Source: Gymnopus androsaceus JB14 (lineage: Eukaryota; Basidiomycota; Agaricomycetes; Agaricales; Omphalotaceae). From it: a DNA stretch of 64,000 nt. Shown here piece by piece: positions 1-11,500 of the stretch; positions within the stretch are counted from its first letter, which is position 1, and every line of letters begins with the position of its first letter. The notes beneath the pieces are model-generated. The model did no database searches, was not told where the DNA came from, and saw only the letters and a program-made list of their open reading frames with translations. The stretch lies in NCBI GenBank assembly GCA_009733575.1, contig ML769387.1, forward strand, positions 434,001 to 498,000. The letters run 5' to 3'. The position numbers were made by a program, and so were the translations under genes.

Positions 1-1836
1 ACGAGAGCGGCATTCATCAACCCCGCTAGAGTCTGGCCAACTCGCATGGGCAGTTCATCTGTGGTGAACGCGAGTAGCTGTAGATCCAACGTGTTAGACG
101 CACGCGCGATAAATATTGGCGTCATATTGCTCGGACCTTTGCTAACGGAATGGTGGCAAAGAACGAGCCAACCCCATTATTGTTATTATTATTATTTCTT
201 GCGACTTCGGTCGGTGTGGGTATCAATGTATGGAGGTATCTGGTGAGCGGTATGAGGAGCTCGTTGGTTCGTGAGCAAAAGTGTAGTCGGAGGGAGAGGG
301 AGGCGTCGATTTCTAAGGGGAGGGTCAACTTGTGTATATCCAAGATATACGAACGCTCAAACGTACTTTGTTGCTCAGAACCTCGACATGCATCTTCAAG
401 CTGCTTTAAAAGCACTCGATCCTTGGAGATGTATCGTTTACGTAGCCTAGTCATCCATCCAGGTATCGGGCCTGGCGTAGCAGTTGCCGTAGTCGTTCTC
501 GTTGCGGTGTTTGGTCTACATTGTCGATGAAGATATCAGTAGGTGGCAACGCAGCGCAGAATAGCTTACGGAATATACCGCCCAAGACTCAATATATGTG
601 GCCAATGCGCACACGAACGATCAAAGTATGGGTTCGTGACACCGAGTATTAAACCAGGTTTGGGCGGAAGCTTGTTCACTAGTAAGGAATGGTCTTTGTC
701 ATGGATGGTAAAGTATGGTCGGATGTCACCAGCGAGAGGGATCTAAAGCGGCAAAACAAGCGTGAGTGACGATAAGCAAAACAAAGGCCCTAGCACATAC
801 CGGACGCAAAATATCCCTAAACCACCACGCTGCCTGACTAGTCTGTGCCGGAGAAGATCCGAACAAAAGTATCGGTTTGCAAAGCACGACACATTCCCAT
901 ATCAACCATAAATGAGAGAGGCTAGCTTCAAACAGCAGAATCGGAGGTGGGTTGAAGGGCGGAGCGGAAGCAAGGATCTAGAAAGTACTGTGGGCAGTCG
1001 TCGACCAACAAAGAATGGCAAAACTAACGTGTAGCTTGGGATTAAATTGCTCTTTAAGCATGGTCCTGCTCAACTGTTGAGCATCGTCTCCAGAGTGTGG
1101 AATCTCGACTTGCAGCACGGTACCTAGAAAGCCGATTTCGAGCATCGTTCCCGGAGTCGGGTCAGGCCTTTTCTTCGATGAATGGGCATCGGTAAGGTCA
1201 TGATCAAGGAAGTAAATCATACCATGTCGCGATATCGTGACAAGCTGCTTCGAGCATTGGGCTCCGTGTTCTTGGGACATGGGTCCAAAGATGGATGAGA
1301 TGGCGGAGAAGAAGGCGGGGTAGGGATGGGATGTGAGGATTACTACCGAGCGCTGGAAGATAACATTGGTATTGGTTTGCGAAAAAGAGCAAGCAATCTC
1401 ACTTGTTCATACCCTCTTCTCGATGTAGGATCCCTCTTTTGCGTGAAATGTGAGAAACCGTATATGAATTCATCAGAACTTGCAGGGCGTTTCTCGCTGG
1501 AAACCGTAATCTTCTCTCCGCGTATTCGAAAGGAATGGATCTGAGAGCCTTGGTCAAACTGCAGAGAACCTGGAAAGGCAGAGAATGCGCTGCGTGCTCG
1601 GTTTAGAATACTGAATGCAAAAGTAAGAAAAAAACCTACACATTCGCACCCTCTTGAGGAAACAAAACAAGAGGAGGAAAGACTCCGTCGACTGCAGAAT
1701 ACGCGTTAGATTAGCAACCAGGCCAAGTAATTCCCGCACCAATTGCTATTCCAAGTATCCATCTCCGTATCTTCTCCAAAACACCCGGCTCAATCTCCAA
1801 CGCTTCCAACTCTGCTCCCAATTTCTCAGATCTGCT
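1..1836 (-). CDS. DENND6-like DENN-domain protein, C-terminus beyond the left edge
   Basis: DENND6 proteins are guanine-nucleotide exchange factors for Rab GTPases in endosomal traffic. Reading the minus strand with short introns gives family landmarks in order: an entry segment near 1780 (LEKIRRWILGIAI), the DGVFPPL segment near 1690, FDQGSQIHSFRIRG near 1530, RSVVILTSHPYPAFF near 1370, LEAACHDIATWPDPTPG near 1200-1280, a long block near 830-970 (FEASLSHLWLIWECVVLC), IRPYFTIHD near 690, GVTNPYFD near 620, and FCSRTNELLIPLTRYL near 230. The introns I placed have good GT-AG ends. Oddities: one frame change near 1270 (GGAGCCCAATG, where an extra C would restore the frame), an apparent loss of about nine residues at the first intron (about 1690-1740), and no clear start ATG. 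The gene may be functional with an assembly error, or decaying. The poly-Asn run (170-195) is an ATT/GTT microsatellite inside the coding region. Confidence 0.72.
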
Positions 1837-1904
1837 TAGTACCTTGCCAACGCTATCCCATCGCGGGCGTGCGGCTGCCTGACGAGCTTCTCCGGTTCCC
1901 CTCC

Positions 1905-2375
1905 GCTAGATTCCGAATGTAATTGACTCCCAAGATCCTTGTATGCCCAAACGTCCTCATATGAGCGTATTTCTACCTGAGAACCCAGCACAGCTTGTAA
2001 ATCGGCCCCAGGTTCAACGCTGTCGTGTTGGAGGAATAACGGCCGCGGTAGGAGTTCTCTCGCCAAAATGAACCACCGTGTAAGAAAAGAAGGCCGGGTT
2101 ATAAGCGATGTCGGAGCCACGAAGGTTGAATAGCCAAGCGATGTCATCGAGGTTTGGAGTCGTTGAATGCGATCAGCGTAGGGTCAATGCCAATACGGGG
2201 GTTTGACGAGGGAAGATGGCCTGTCAAGTATTCTTGCCAGGTTGGAAAGCCTGCGAATAGCTGCAGCGAGTTATTCAAGTGCACTCAAATGCACATACCA
2301 GGCAAACCCTGCTTCATCAGCTCCCAGTTCTTGTCCATCTGCTGCTCAGCTTGGAGAAAATATCTTGAAGATGAT
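1905..2375 (-). pseudogene. Aminopeptidase P (Xaa-Pro aminopeptidase) pseudogene fragment
   Basis: Three blocks typical of cytosolic aminopeptidase P (XPNPEP1 family, which removes N-terminal residues before proline) lie in order on the minus strand: SSRYFLQAEQQMD and NWELMKQGLPG (about 2305-2375), then after a 47-nt GT-AG intron FPTWQEYLTGHLPSSNPRIG (about 2190-2250), then [19 protein letters not shown] (about 2080-2145). Between the second and third blocks roughly 150 residues expected in the family are missing and the frame changes at the junction. A further shift precedes a segment reading [20 protein letters not shown]. The metal-binding catalytic half (pita-bread fold) is absent. This is a deleted, frameshifted relic lying directly upstream of the DENND6-like gene on the same strand. 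Confidence 0.78.
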
Positions 2376-2599
2376 GCAGAGGTCGAGCGCCGCATTGAAA
2401 ACTCGCTCGTGGCCGCAACGGGGGCCCGAGGCCAGGGAGCACGGTAGAAGTCGTAGAGGATGAGTCGGAGCGTGAGTGTAGAGGAAGAGATGAATCGTGT
2501 GAACGGTATGTATGAGCAATTGTCGCGATAAGCGATTGTCACATGCTTATGTTTTGCATCTAAGCGCCGTCGCCACTCGCCTCTTTCCTTTCCACCATC

Positions 2600-4283
2600 A
2601 TGCCTCCCAAGCGCAAGCTAGAGCTGGGCCCAGGGGAATCCGCCTGTGAGTCAAGTTTCTCTTTCTCTAATGCCTTTTCTTTTCTTCTCTAAGGCTGCCG
2701 CCCCAGCGGAGCAGCCAGAGCTGGACGCCATACCCGGATTTGGGGAGGCTGAAGGTGGCTTTTAGGATATATATTGTGCTAGCCTCTTCTTTTTCTCAGT
2801 GCTCACGGCGTTTGTTACAGACGCCGCCCGCACCCTTCGGAGCAAGAGGACGTACAGCCCTTTTGCTCACCTCTTCAATGCTGAAGTTTTGCAAAGCAGT
2901 GTTGATCCCAAAGTGCTGCTTGCGGAAGGGCTTTCTGAGCAAGAGAAAGTCTTTCAGATGGCTGATACGGATGAGGTGGTTCCTCTAAAAGCTTACATTC
3001 TTCCTTCTCGGCCAGCTATGCCTCTTAGCATCCACCCCCTCTCAAATCTAGCGTCTCTGCCAGCTCTTGCGCCTCCAATTTCGAAAAAGGCGCGTTTATC
3101 TTTGCTAACAGCTGCCTATCCCTCAAAATCTCCTCGATTGCTGAAGAAGAGAGCTGCAGCCAGAGAAAATCGTGCAGTTGCAAGGCAAGTCTTGCAAATA
3201 GCGGCAGGGACTGCTGCTAAAGCTCATGCGCTTAAGCGCGTCAAGGCTGCAATGTCTTCTGCAGTGGTAGTTTCTCAGGCTGCAGCTGTCATTCCTGCAG
3301 GGCGTTGGTCAGGCGTTAGGAGCCCTTATAGCCCAAAGGTGTATTCAAGCACGGAAGTTCTCAATATGTCAGGCCTTACGCTAATCAAGGCAAATGGGTA
3401 AGCTGCCATTCATACCCCTGCTGCCTAGCCGCTGACAGAAACACTTAGCAAAAGCAAGGCCGTTAAGACAGCTGAAGGGTGTTGCATCATGGCGCATTGT
3501 GCGTCTCCGCTAGGCACTCAGTGGGCCCAGACTGTTCAGCAAGCGGATGAAGCCTTGCAGCGGATGTACCAGAGCGTCAAGGTTCCAGAAAGCGATAGGC
3601 ATCATCGACGTGGCAGCCATGTCACTCTTCCCTGCGGATACGGCTTTGGCGGAGGAAGGACTATGCCTGGCTCATACGCCAACGCTCCGCACAATGCCAG
3701 GGCCATTAGGCATGCTCTTGAGGACCCAGCAATTCAAAGCATTGCTACGTTTGTTGACCACGGGCTTCGTCACTTCTTTCCAAAGCTGCATGCTCTTGCC
3801 GTCAATCTTGACAAGAACATTGTTGACGTTGATAACCCGCAGATTGAACGCGCATTTGCAGACTGCTGCTATCCAGCTTGCCATTTTAATCTGAACAATG
3901 CCTGTACACTCATCCACAACGATTATTGGAACTTATTCTTTTTCATGTGCGCTGTAGCATCTGTTGGTCCTTTTGACCATACTCGAGGCGGGCACATCAT
4001 CTGCTGGTCGCTCCATCTTGTGTTTGAATTCCCCTCGGGGTCGACCATGTACCTTCCTTCCGCATGCGTCCCTCACTCAAATACGCCTATTGCTCCTCAT
4101 GAGCGTCGCTCGTCCTTGGCGTTCTTTGTCCCAGCTGGCCTTGCTCGCTGGTACCATAATGGGTTCCGGTCAGATAAGGATTTTCGTGAGCAGGCCTCTC
4201 CCCAGCAGCTAGGATCCTGGCTAGAGCATCGAACAAAGCTATGGGAGATTGGGGCTGAGTTGCTGAAGCATGATTTGTGCTAA
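2600..4283 (+). CDS. TET/JBP-like 2-oxoglutarate/Fe(II) dioxygenase
   Basis: Four exons (2600-2645, 2707-2754, 2821-3397, 3449-4283) join in phase to 1,506 nt, 501 residues, without frameshift. The last third matches the fungal TET/JBP dioxygenase domain, a family that oxidises 5-methylpyrimidines in DNA using Fe(II) and 2-oxoglutarate. Visible residues: the HxD iron ligand pair H380-N-D382 in LIHNDYWN, a following GGHIICWSLHLVFEFPSGS strand pair, the distal iron ligand H433 in PSACVPHSN, and R443/R444 as candidate 2-oxoglutarate-binding arginine. The N-terminal half is Ala/Lys/Arg-rich with a run of basic helices (about residues 105-170), which could bind nucleic acid; that is inference. Start: ATG at 2600 opens with a basic MPPKRK. 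Fungal TET/JBP genes are often amplified next to KDZ transposons; no KDZ transposase is visible here. It converges with the next gene (397-bp gap). Confidence 0.87.
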
Positions 4284-4680
4284 TTCGTTCATCCTTTATT
4301 TTATTTTATTTTGACATACTGCTGCCTTATCTACGATGTGCTGTTGTAAACAGTAAAGCAATGAAAACTGTGCATACTTTCAACGGCATGAAGCGCTGAA
4401 TCTGATTAGAAATAAGCTAGCTTATGGAGGTTCGATTCCGAGTCAAACGCTCAAAAAAATCATGGGTGGTTCAAAACGCAAAAATATGGGTATATTTTGT
4501 GGATATCACAATTTTATGCTACTTGTACTTGAGCACCATTGCAGCAAGCTGAGAGTCAAGACAAATATGGAAGGTAGCTGCGAGCTAACTGGATAGCAAA
4601 GTAAAAACGAACTAACTGGATGACGAAACAGAAACGAACAAGAAAACCTTTTGCAAAGACGTCAATATTCCCTTGACATT
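4284..4680. other. Convergent intergenic gap
   Basis: Space between the 3' ends of two convergent genes. It holds an ATTTT pentamer run (about 4295-4310) that could serve 3'-end formation and a single tRNA B-box-like string (GGTTCGATTCC near 4430) without a credible cloverleaf. No coding segment recognised. Confidence 0.5.
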
Positions 4681-6618
4681 CTATCCATCAACCCCCTCAT
4701 CTGTCCCAGGAGGGAATACTCCAAGCGCTTCATCTCCAAATGCAGCGCATGGGTCTTCCTCGAGATGGTCCAAATGGGCTTTGAAGCTCCGGACGCGATC
4801 GCATCCCCCAGAGCACCTGCGCCATGCCATAATTAGCTGCACCCAGACGTCATGGGTAACTCCAGCAGGTGAGTTCCACATCATCCATGCAAGCCCTATT
4901 GGATTCATGTTGGAAGGGTTGTTGAAACGCATCACGCCTTCAGGAAAGCGTTCTTCAACCTCAAAAGGGCAGGCGTCGAAGATGCTGGAAAGATCTGGGG
5001 CTGAAGCAAAAAAAAAATGAGAAAATTGCTGAGAAGAGCAATTCGCAGATAGGATAGCTTACCAGGATCCTTCGTGGGAGTATTGTGGCATACCATTGCA
5101 TACTCGACATGCTGCTGATAGCCTTCTGGAGAAAAGTAGCAGAGACAAGAAAGGCATTTTACGGTACGTTTGCGAAGCTCGCAAAATTCCAAAACGCTAA
5201 TACCAATAAGGCCGTTCAGCTGAAGAATGGCGGTGCCAATCTGAGTTTCTTGGGAGTAGCTGGACCTCATGGATGCAAGGCTAATAGCCCCAGGGTTATG
5301 GAAGGTTTGCAAGCATGCAGGAGTGGTCTCGGGAGCTTGGGTGTCAAAAGAGGGGTGGGTCATCGGATTTTCATGGTATTGGCCGCCTTCAGCAGCGGTG
5401 AGTATTGACTCAGTCAGCGCAGCATCTAGAAAGACAGTGAGCGAGCCAAGTCTATCTAGAAAAGGAAAGGTGGCATACCTGTCAGCTTGCGTCCCTCAGA
5501 CTCCTTCTTCGAATATAGGGACTTCCTCTTGGTTGGGGTCAGAGGAGCAGAAGACAACGCTTGCTCCCATGTGCGCCTCTGCTGTTTAAACATAGAGCTA
5601 GTGGAGTAGCGAGGCTGGTTATGAAGGTCTGTGCTTAATAGGTTGACGTCAAGATGATTGTAGATGAATTGGTCGGTATTAAACGTTGCTTTGTTATCAG
5701 CTATTGGTTTAGGTTAGAGACCTATAGCCAGAAAAGATAAAAGGGCACAAACCAAGAGCAAGATCAGGGTTGAGGCTCAGCAGTGTTGCGCAATCAACGC
5801 CTGCATCAGCCTCATCATCTACATCTGCGGTAGCGGCTGAAATTAAGCGCGGACGAGGGCGAAGTATAGCTGCGTAAGTTTTTTCCAAGTCCGAGTCTAA
5901 CTCATCCTCGTCCTCGTCATCTGCAATGTACTCTGCCATAAGAGGCTGAGAGCCTTGTCGGCGAAGGTGTGGTGAATAGATTGGATCTATGGGTCAAAGA
6001 TAATTGAGCAAAATATCGAGCAAGAAAACAGAAATGGACCAACGGGCAATGCAATTGTGCGTCGTAGGCATCATGTATCCAATGACATCGAGGTTGGGGT
6101 CATCTGAGTGCCACCAGACAACTGAATGTTTGCACCACGACGAATCACGCTGATTGTTCATTATATGATGACAGAAAGCTGGCTCAACAAGCTGACCCGT
6201 CCTCAGTGCAATGTTCAGCCGAGCAATACCAAGATAACCGCTGTGGATCCCAAGCATGAGAGTAAAAACAGAAAGACAGAGCTAGATAAACTTACCAAAC
6301 CCAACGAGTATAAGTTTCGCCTGCTCGGTCGAATGTCGCAAGCTGCTTTTGCTCCCATAGCTTCTGGGCTTGTTTCAGGTAAAGATTGCATGCCTCTGGG
6401 TGAGGATCAGTGCCATAGAGTTCATCGTTTATGGGCATCCTTGGGTTATATGGACGAGGGATAAGTTTGAGACGAGGAGGAGAATTGCTGCTTGGGCTCG
6501 GAGTTGAATTATTCGAGAAGTTCAAAGAGCGTAATGAACTTGGGCGGCGTGCATATGGATGGCGACGGTCGAGGCTCAGTGATGAGCTTTGTGAAGAAGA
6601 GGAGAAGCTGCCTGGCAT
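4681..6618 (-). CDS. Uncharacterised 552-residue protein with a CxxC...H...CH cluster
   Basis: Six exons (6618-6296, 6240-6044, 5986-5753, 5700-5479, 5425-5063, 5000-4681) join in phase to 1,659 nt, 552 residues, intact. I do not recognise the family. Visible: a Ser/Pro-rich, basic N-terminus; WW/HSDDP segment (VVWWHSDDPNLDVIGYMMP) in exon 2; an acidic stretch (ADDEDEDELDSDLEK) in exon 3; a basic patch (PTKRKSLYSKK) in exon 4; a putative zinc site in exon 5, CLSCLCYFSPEGYQQH followed by CH; and a conserved-looking C-terminal block (NPIGLAWMMWNSPAGVTHDV). It has no signal peptide or membrane helix, so a nuclear or cytosolic protein is plausible. A TATA box lies 39 bp upstream. Its convergent partner is the TET/JBP-like dioxygenase; both are intact while neighbours are decayed. 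Confidence 0.8.
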
Positions 6619-6656
6619 AGCGAGTGGCCGTTAGAAAGCGTTTGGACTGGAGGGCC

Positions 6657-6662
6657 TTTATA
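6657..6662 (-). promoter_or_regulatory. TATA box of the 552-residue gene
   Basis: TATAAA reads on the minus strand (context CAGTATAAAGGC), 39 bp upstream of the ATG at 6618. The spacing would leave a very short 5' leader. Confidence 0.4.
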
Positions 6663-6799
6663 CTGCCTCCTAAGTACCTAAAAGTTCTTTGAAGTTCTAA
6701 GTCGAAACCAGCAAGAAGCCATCCTATCTCACCAAGCCCTTCACTAGCCAATCATGGGGCTCAGCAGTGGGTCTCGAAGCAGGCAACCTGCCTAGGCCA

Positions 6800-7020
6800 T
6801 GCTTGTCTTGGAGACTGCAATAGGATTATCATGAATTTATCCTATAATCGAAGGACATACTCACCAAAGAATTCTTCCTGGGTGTACCGAGAACTTGAAG
6901 GGCTGTCAGCCCTACGTTGGAGACTGTAATAAGATTTGCAAGAATTTCTACTACCGTCGAACATCGAGACACGCTCACCAAACCATTTAATAACATGGAC
7001 TTCAAGGCCTGTCAGTGATC
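6800..7020 (-). repeat. Two diverged copies of an exon-intron-like unit
   Basis: Two units of about 110 bp (roughly 6808-6915 and 6920-7020) are similar in sequence. On the minus strand each contains CTGACAG, a short open stretch ending in TTTG, a GTGAGT/GTGAGC donor, and a CAG acceptor followed by TCTCCAA. They look like tandemly duplicated exon-intron modules of a decayed gene, or chance splice-like repeats. No gene could be assembled from them. Confidence 0.4.
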
Positions 7021-7474
7021 GGGATGCAAAGAAAGCCGCTTGATGCCCAGAGTAACGCTTACTTATTTAGCAGTAACGTTGCTTGCTCATACAAGTCATG
7101 CAAGTCATGCATTTTTGGGCCAAATTCTTTTTGACCGATTATTACGCCTTCATTATTGCTCCGTAGTTCCGCTGGAAGCCTTCTGGTACCTTTACGGGCT
7201 TCCTGGACCTTTTTTGATGGGATCGAGTAATACCAATCAACTTTCCCCTTGAATTGCAGCCCAGACGGTTGTTGAAACCGGAGTAGACTGTCAGTTTTGT
7301 AAGCAAACAGACAGCGAGCCCGAAATTGTAAGGCCCGAAGAGAGGGTTACCAGAATACGAAAGGCCAAAGCCGGCTGCTACAGCAATACACATCGGCCAG
7401 TGTTCAACAAATACATACCAAACTCAGACACGACCTTGTGCTACCGTCTTAAAAAAAGAAACAAAAAGGAGCAA

Positions 7475-8330
7475 TCAGAGAAGCAACGTATTACAACAAG
7501 AAAGCACGAGGCTCAAGGAGCCGATTCCGAGCAAAGAAATGTAGGTTGTAGCAGCCTGTTTCGGAGAAGAATTCTTCAACGTTCCTGTCTGCTATGGGGC
7601 TGCGGTAGTACCCGTCCCAGATCGGGGAGATCCCGTACTGGGGACTGAAGTCGAAGCTGATCCTGCTGCCGCTGTAGAGGTTCCCAGTTCAACCGCAAAA
7701 GACAATATAGTTTACAATGAAGTGCTTTTGGAGGCTCCACTGCAGATAGCCTGGCCGAAGGAGAAGGTGCAATCGTAACCGACTGTGAGTGGAGGATCAC
7801 CGTCGACGCATGTCAAATGTGCATCGCTAGATCCTTCAACAAGGGTTACTGTTGAGCGTTCATTGATTATCCGATGAGCAGCTTTAGTGTCTGAGCACAT
7901 ACCTGTTCCAACGAAACCACCTCCATCTTCATTCGCTGAGCCTGCTTGTAGAGCCCAAGTAGTGTGGCCGCTGGAATCGACGCCGAGAATATCAGCGCTG
8001 ATAGGCTGAGGGTCGAAACCAGGGATGAAAAGAGAGGTTGATTGGGCGATGACACCTAGAAGAAATTTAGAATGAGAGACTCGATCTAAGTGAGTGATAC
8101 TGACTCTGAAGACCATCAGCAAAACCTGTACCATCACAATACATTTCTTTCGTCTCTGGAGCAAGGATAGTAATTCCAGAGATCTCCAGAGACCTCCAGA
8201 GACGTCTGGAGGATTTTGACAGCTTTTTGACAGCTGTCAGAGCTCTGGAGATCTCTGGAGACCTCTGGAGACCAACCAGGTTTTGCAGATGACCTACGAG
8301 GAACACAAGAGATAGTAAGCCTGGGTTCAT
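7475..8330 (-). pseudogene. Decayed secreted/GPI-type Ser/Thr-tailed protein
   Basis: The minus strand encodes a short hydrophobic start at 8330 (MNPGLLSLVFLV), then, after the MITE and a probable intron, VIAQSTSLFIPGFDPQP with ILGVDSSGHTTWALQAGS, then EGSSDAHLTCVDGDPPL and GYDCTFSFGQAICSG. This resembles small secreted, GPI-anchored hypothetical proteins common in mushrooms. The Ser/Thr-rich linker and hydrophobic tail (LLGIGSLSLVLSCCN) follow in the same frame but behind two in-frame stops (TAA near 7717, TAG near 7605). The first intron is occupied by a TIR element whose end sits exactly at the exon edge, leaving an unusual GTCATC donor. Probably a pseudogene; an unrecognised intron could remove one stop but not both. 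Confidence 0.55.
8114..8291. mobile_element. 178-bp MITE with CATCAGCAAAACCTG termini
   Basis: Left end CATCAGCAAAACCTGT; right end is the complement of CATCTGCAAAACCTGG. The interior is a palindrome of CTCCAGAGA/TCTCTGGAG units around a TTGACAGCTTTTTGACAGCTG core, so one strand can fold into a long hairpin. No clear target duplication. A related copy lies at 15044-15202. Confidence 0.72.
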
Positions 8331-8558
8331 TTTTCTTGGGCAGGAATGCGAGACGTTTTGGACACTGATACACTTATAAGATACACAAAAGATAGATATC
8401 TTTCATCATCTTCATGCTCGACGTCGTCAAAGTTTTGATCAGAGAAGGATAGTTGCCGAAAGAAGTGGACAAGCGCGCGCGGGCCGAGAAATTTCGGATT
8501 GAACTCCGATTGAATGATCTGCTAACGAGCTCAATACAAACTCAGACGAGACTGGCGA

Positions 8559-11500
8559 TGTCAATCGCTTCCGGTATCGCTTCCGGTGAAAACTCTCATC
8601 AACATACTTATTCGTATCCGGCGTATGGATTTGGCGCGCGTTCAGGCTCTCAGCCACAACAAATTTCCTATTCCGAGTCTGCCAGCGTCTTTCACCATGT
8701 CTCACCCGAAATTTCCGAGGCTTCAACTTCAAATCCGACTTCTCCAGTATCCAATCCAGGCGCAGGCGAAAAGCGATGTTCTGTCCGCAGATGTCCTCGA
8801 TTAGTGTCCGCTGACGCGAAAACGAAAATGTGTGAAAGATGCAGGGGAAAGCATAGGGTATACGCTGTGACCAAGAGAGCGAAAAGAAAGATGGAGAAGG
8901 CGGCAATATTGGAGGAGGCAACCGGAATTCCAGCTGAGCCTTTGCCTACCCAGAATAAGGCCAAACCAGTCGCAGAATCCCAGTCACTACAGGAAACACA
9001 ACCGTCTCAGTTGAATTACTGGGATTCAGCGATGCTTGACCCGCAACCTCTCCCAGCTCAATCATCTTTCTCTTCTTCATCTGCACTCGCAGGCGCTTTG
9101 GGTCCAATGCATTTTAGTCCTGCCGGGAACAGCCCATCTCCTGTAAACGATGCCGATCCTGCTACACGAAGATGCTGTTCTGTGAAAGGCTGCAAGACTC
9201 TCATATCACGTAGGTTTATTTATCTTTTTCTCTACTTCACATCTAACAACTATTCTCAGCCGAATATCTGTACAAGATGTGTATCCCGTGCCGAGATCGG
9301 TATCGCAGGCTATGGTGTTACAAAACGCAAGAAATGGAAAGCAGAGAGATTGGCATTTGACAAGGAGCTCGAGGCGCTCCAGTTACACGAAGACGAGAGA
9401 AGAAGGAAGGAGGGAATAACTGTCAGCATCTTTTCAATCATCAAGTACCGGTGCTGACTTCAAACTAGCCTCTGAGCGAATCCGCAGAAGAATTACGAGC
9501 TTGGGAACTTTCTATCGTCGACGGAAAAGTTGCCTTCCTCCTTCATTTGTCGAAATGCTTGATGCAACTTCCGTTGACGCATTTGAATCCGACTTGGCCG
9601 ATTCTGACTCTCTTAACACCACCGAAGCTGACACCGGAGAAACATCCAACGCACTCTTGGATGACTCCTTACCGCTTTCATTCAATAAGCGAACGATGGT
9701 TATGCCTTCAAATGCGATGATTGTCAGCTCTACCGCTTCCGTTCAGCCCGTGGAAAGTTCTTCCTCCTCTACCTCTGCAATTCCCGGCCCTTCCTCCGCC
9801 TTTCTTTCCCTCCTCAATAACCCGACGCTTTCCCTCCCCCAACGCATGTGTACCGTCTCCCACTGCCACACTATCCTACCCGGAACGTATCTCTACAAGC
9901 GCTGCGAAAAGCATCGTGCGCAAAACCGGATGCATGGAAAGATCAGGATGGAGAGAGAGAGATTGGGATTGATACCTGGGAAGGGATGGAATCACACGAG
10001 TTCTGGTGAACAAGGGCAACAACAACAACAAGATAGCGAAAGGAATGAGGTTGATGAAGAAGAAGGTGACGCTGATGCTGGAGAGAACGATGGCCGCGGT
10101 GACGCTGCTACTGCAGACGATAACATTCCTTTGGAAGAGATTTCCGACATTGAGCGTAAAGCTAGACAACAAGCTAGTATTCTGATGGCTGCCAAGATCG
10201 CTGCGGATGACAGGAGGGAGAAACAAAAGGCAAGGAATAGGAAGCGGGAGGCAAAGCTGAAAAAGACTGCCGCTGAACAGGAGGGGAAAGGGAAGGAAAA
10301 CCGAATCCTTATCCTGCCACTGGAGGCGGGATAGTGGCGATGCTTGGAATAACAGAGTCTCCCATTGAAGAATGCTCCCAATTTATCGAGGAAACTGGCG
10401 ATGGAGAGGCCAAAAAAGGTCTTTCGTGTACCAAAGGGTGATGTAGGCTCGAATTTGCTGGTAGGTGAGTGTTTATTTTCTTGTACAGTATACTTTTGAT
10501 CCAAGTATTCGTTTTGATTTCTTTTTTTTCTCCGCAGAACGAGAAGCGCAAATCCTTTACGTGTATTGAAACAGGGTGTATGAACTTGCTTAATCCTCAG
10601 AAGAGGTGGAAGATGTGTTCATCGTGCCGTGCGACGAGACCTGAAAAGCGACAAGAGTTCCAAGCTCATGAAGGATCTACTACCAGGAGTGGTGCAGATG
10701 CAGTCGTAGTCGGTGCAAGTGGAGGTTCCAGCAATATCATCTCCTCCTTCAGTACCACTTCTGCGCCAGTACCCGCTGCTAATTCAGCTACCATCATCCC
10801 GAAAAGTTCTTATCCATACCCATATCTACCGCCATATCATCCAAATCCATACTCGTTCTCATATGCACACCATTCTCATCCATATCCGTATCATCAAGAC
10901 TTTGCAGCTATCTCTTCAGGCTCTTCAGCATCTCCTGCGTCTGCACCAAATTATCATCCACAATATGTATACCCTTATCCGTATGGGTACCAATATCCGG
11001 CTCGCATCTCCTCGCCATCTCCTTTTGTTGTCGCCTCCGACCCAACTCGTGTCCAGTACCTCTTCTGCTTCCGCTTCTTCACCTGCTACGACCAAGACGA
11101 AAGACGGGAAAGATAAAAAGGCGGATGAAACACCTATATCAGCATCGGTCTGCAGTACCAACCCCTTCGTCCCCAGTGTTCGCGATTGAAAGAAATCCCA
11201 GCCCAAGATGTTCATCGTCTGGTGCAAAAGAGGCCGACGGAGCATCTGATTCATCCAACGTTGCCATAACCAGTCCGCCCATAATCAATAATGCAGACAC
11301 GAGGGAAACTGAGTATGCCGAGGTTACAAAGGATCGAGCAGTCCCGCCCATATTCTCTCGTCCTATACCTCGTTTCTCTCCCACTGTTCCTCCACCGGCA
11401 ACACTCTCCTTTGTCCCTCAGCCAACCAAGTTCATCCCGGTGGATGGACATGGACATGCGTCAGGATCTGGTGGATCGAACCTCACTCCTGCTACGACAA

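Noticed and set aside
4380..4450. Possible tRNA or SINE (GGTTCGATTCC B-box-like string)
   Set aside because: No A-box, acceptor stem or anticodon arm could be drawn; only a weak T-arm.
10713..11189. 158-residue plus-strand frame rich in His/Ile/Leu
   Set aside because: Shifted-frame reading of the Tyr/Pro linker of the zinc-ribbon protein; only its last part marks the frame change near 11050.
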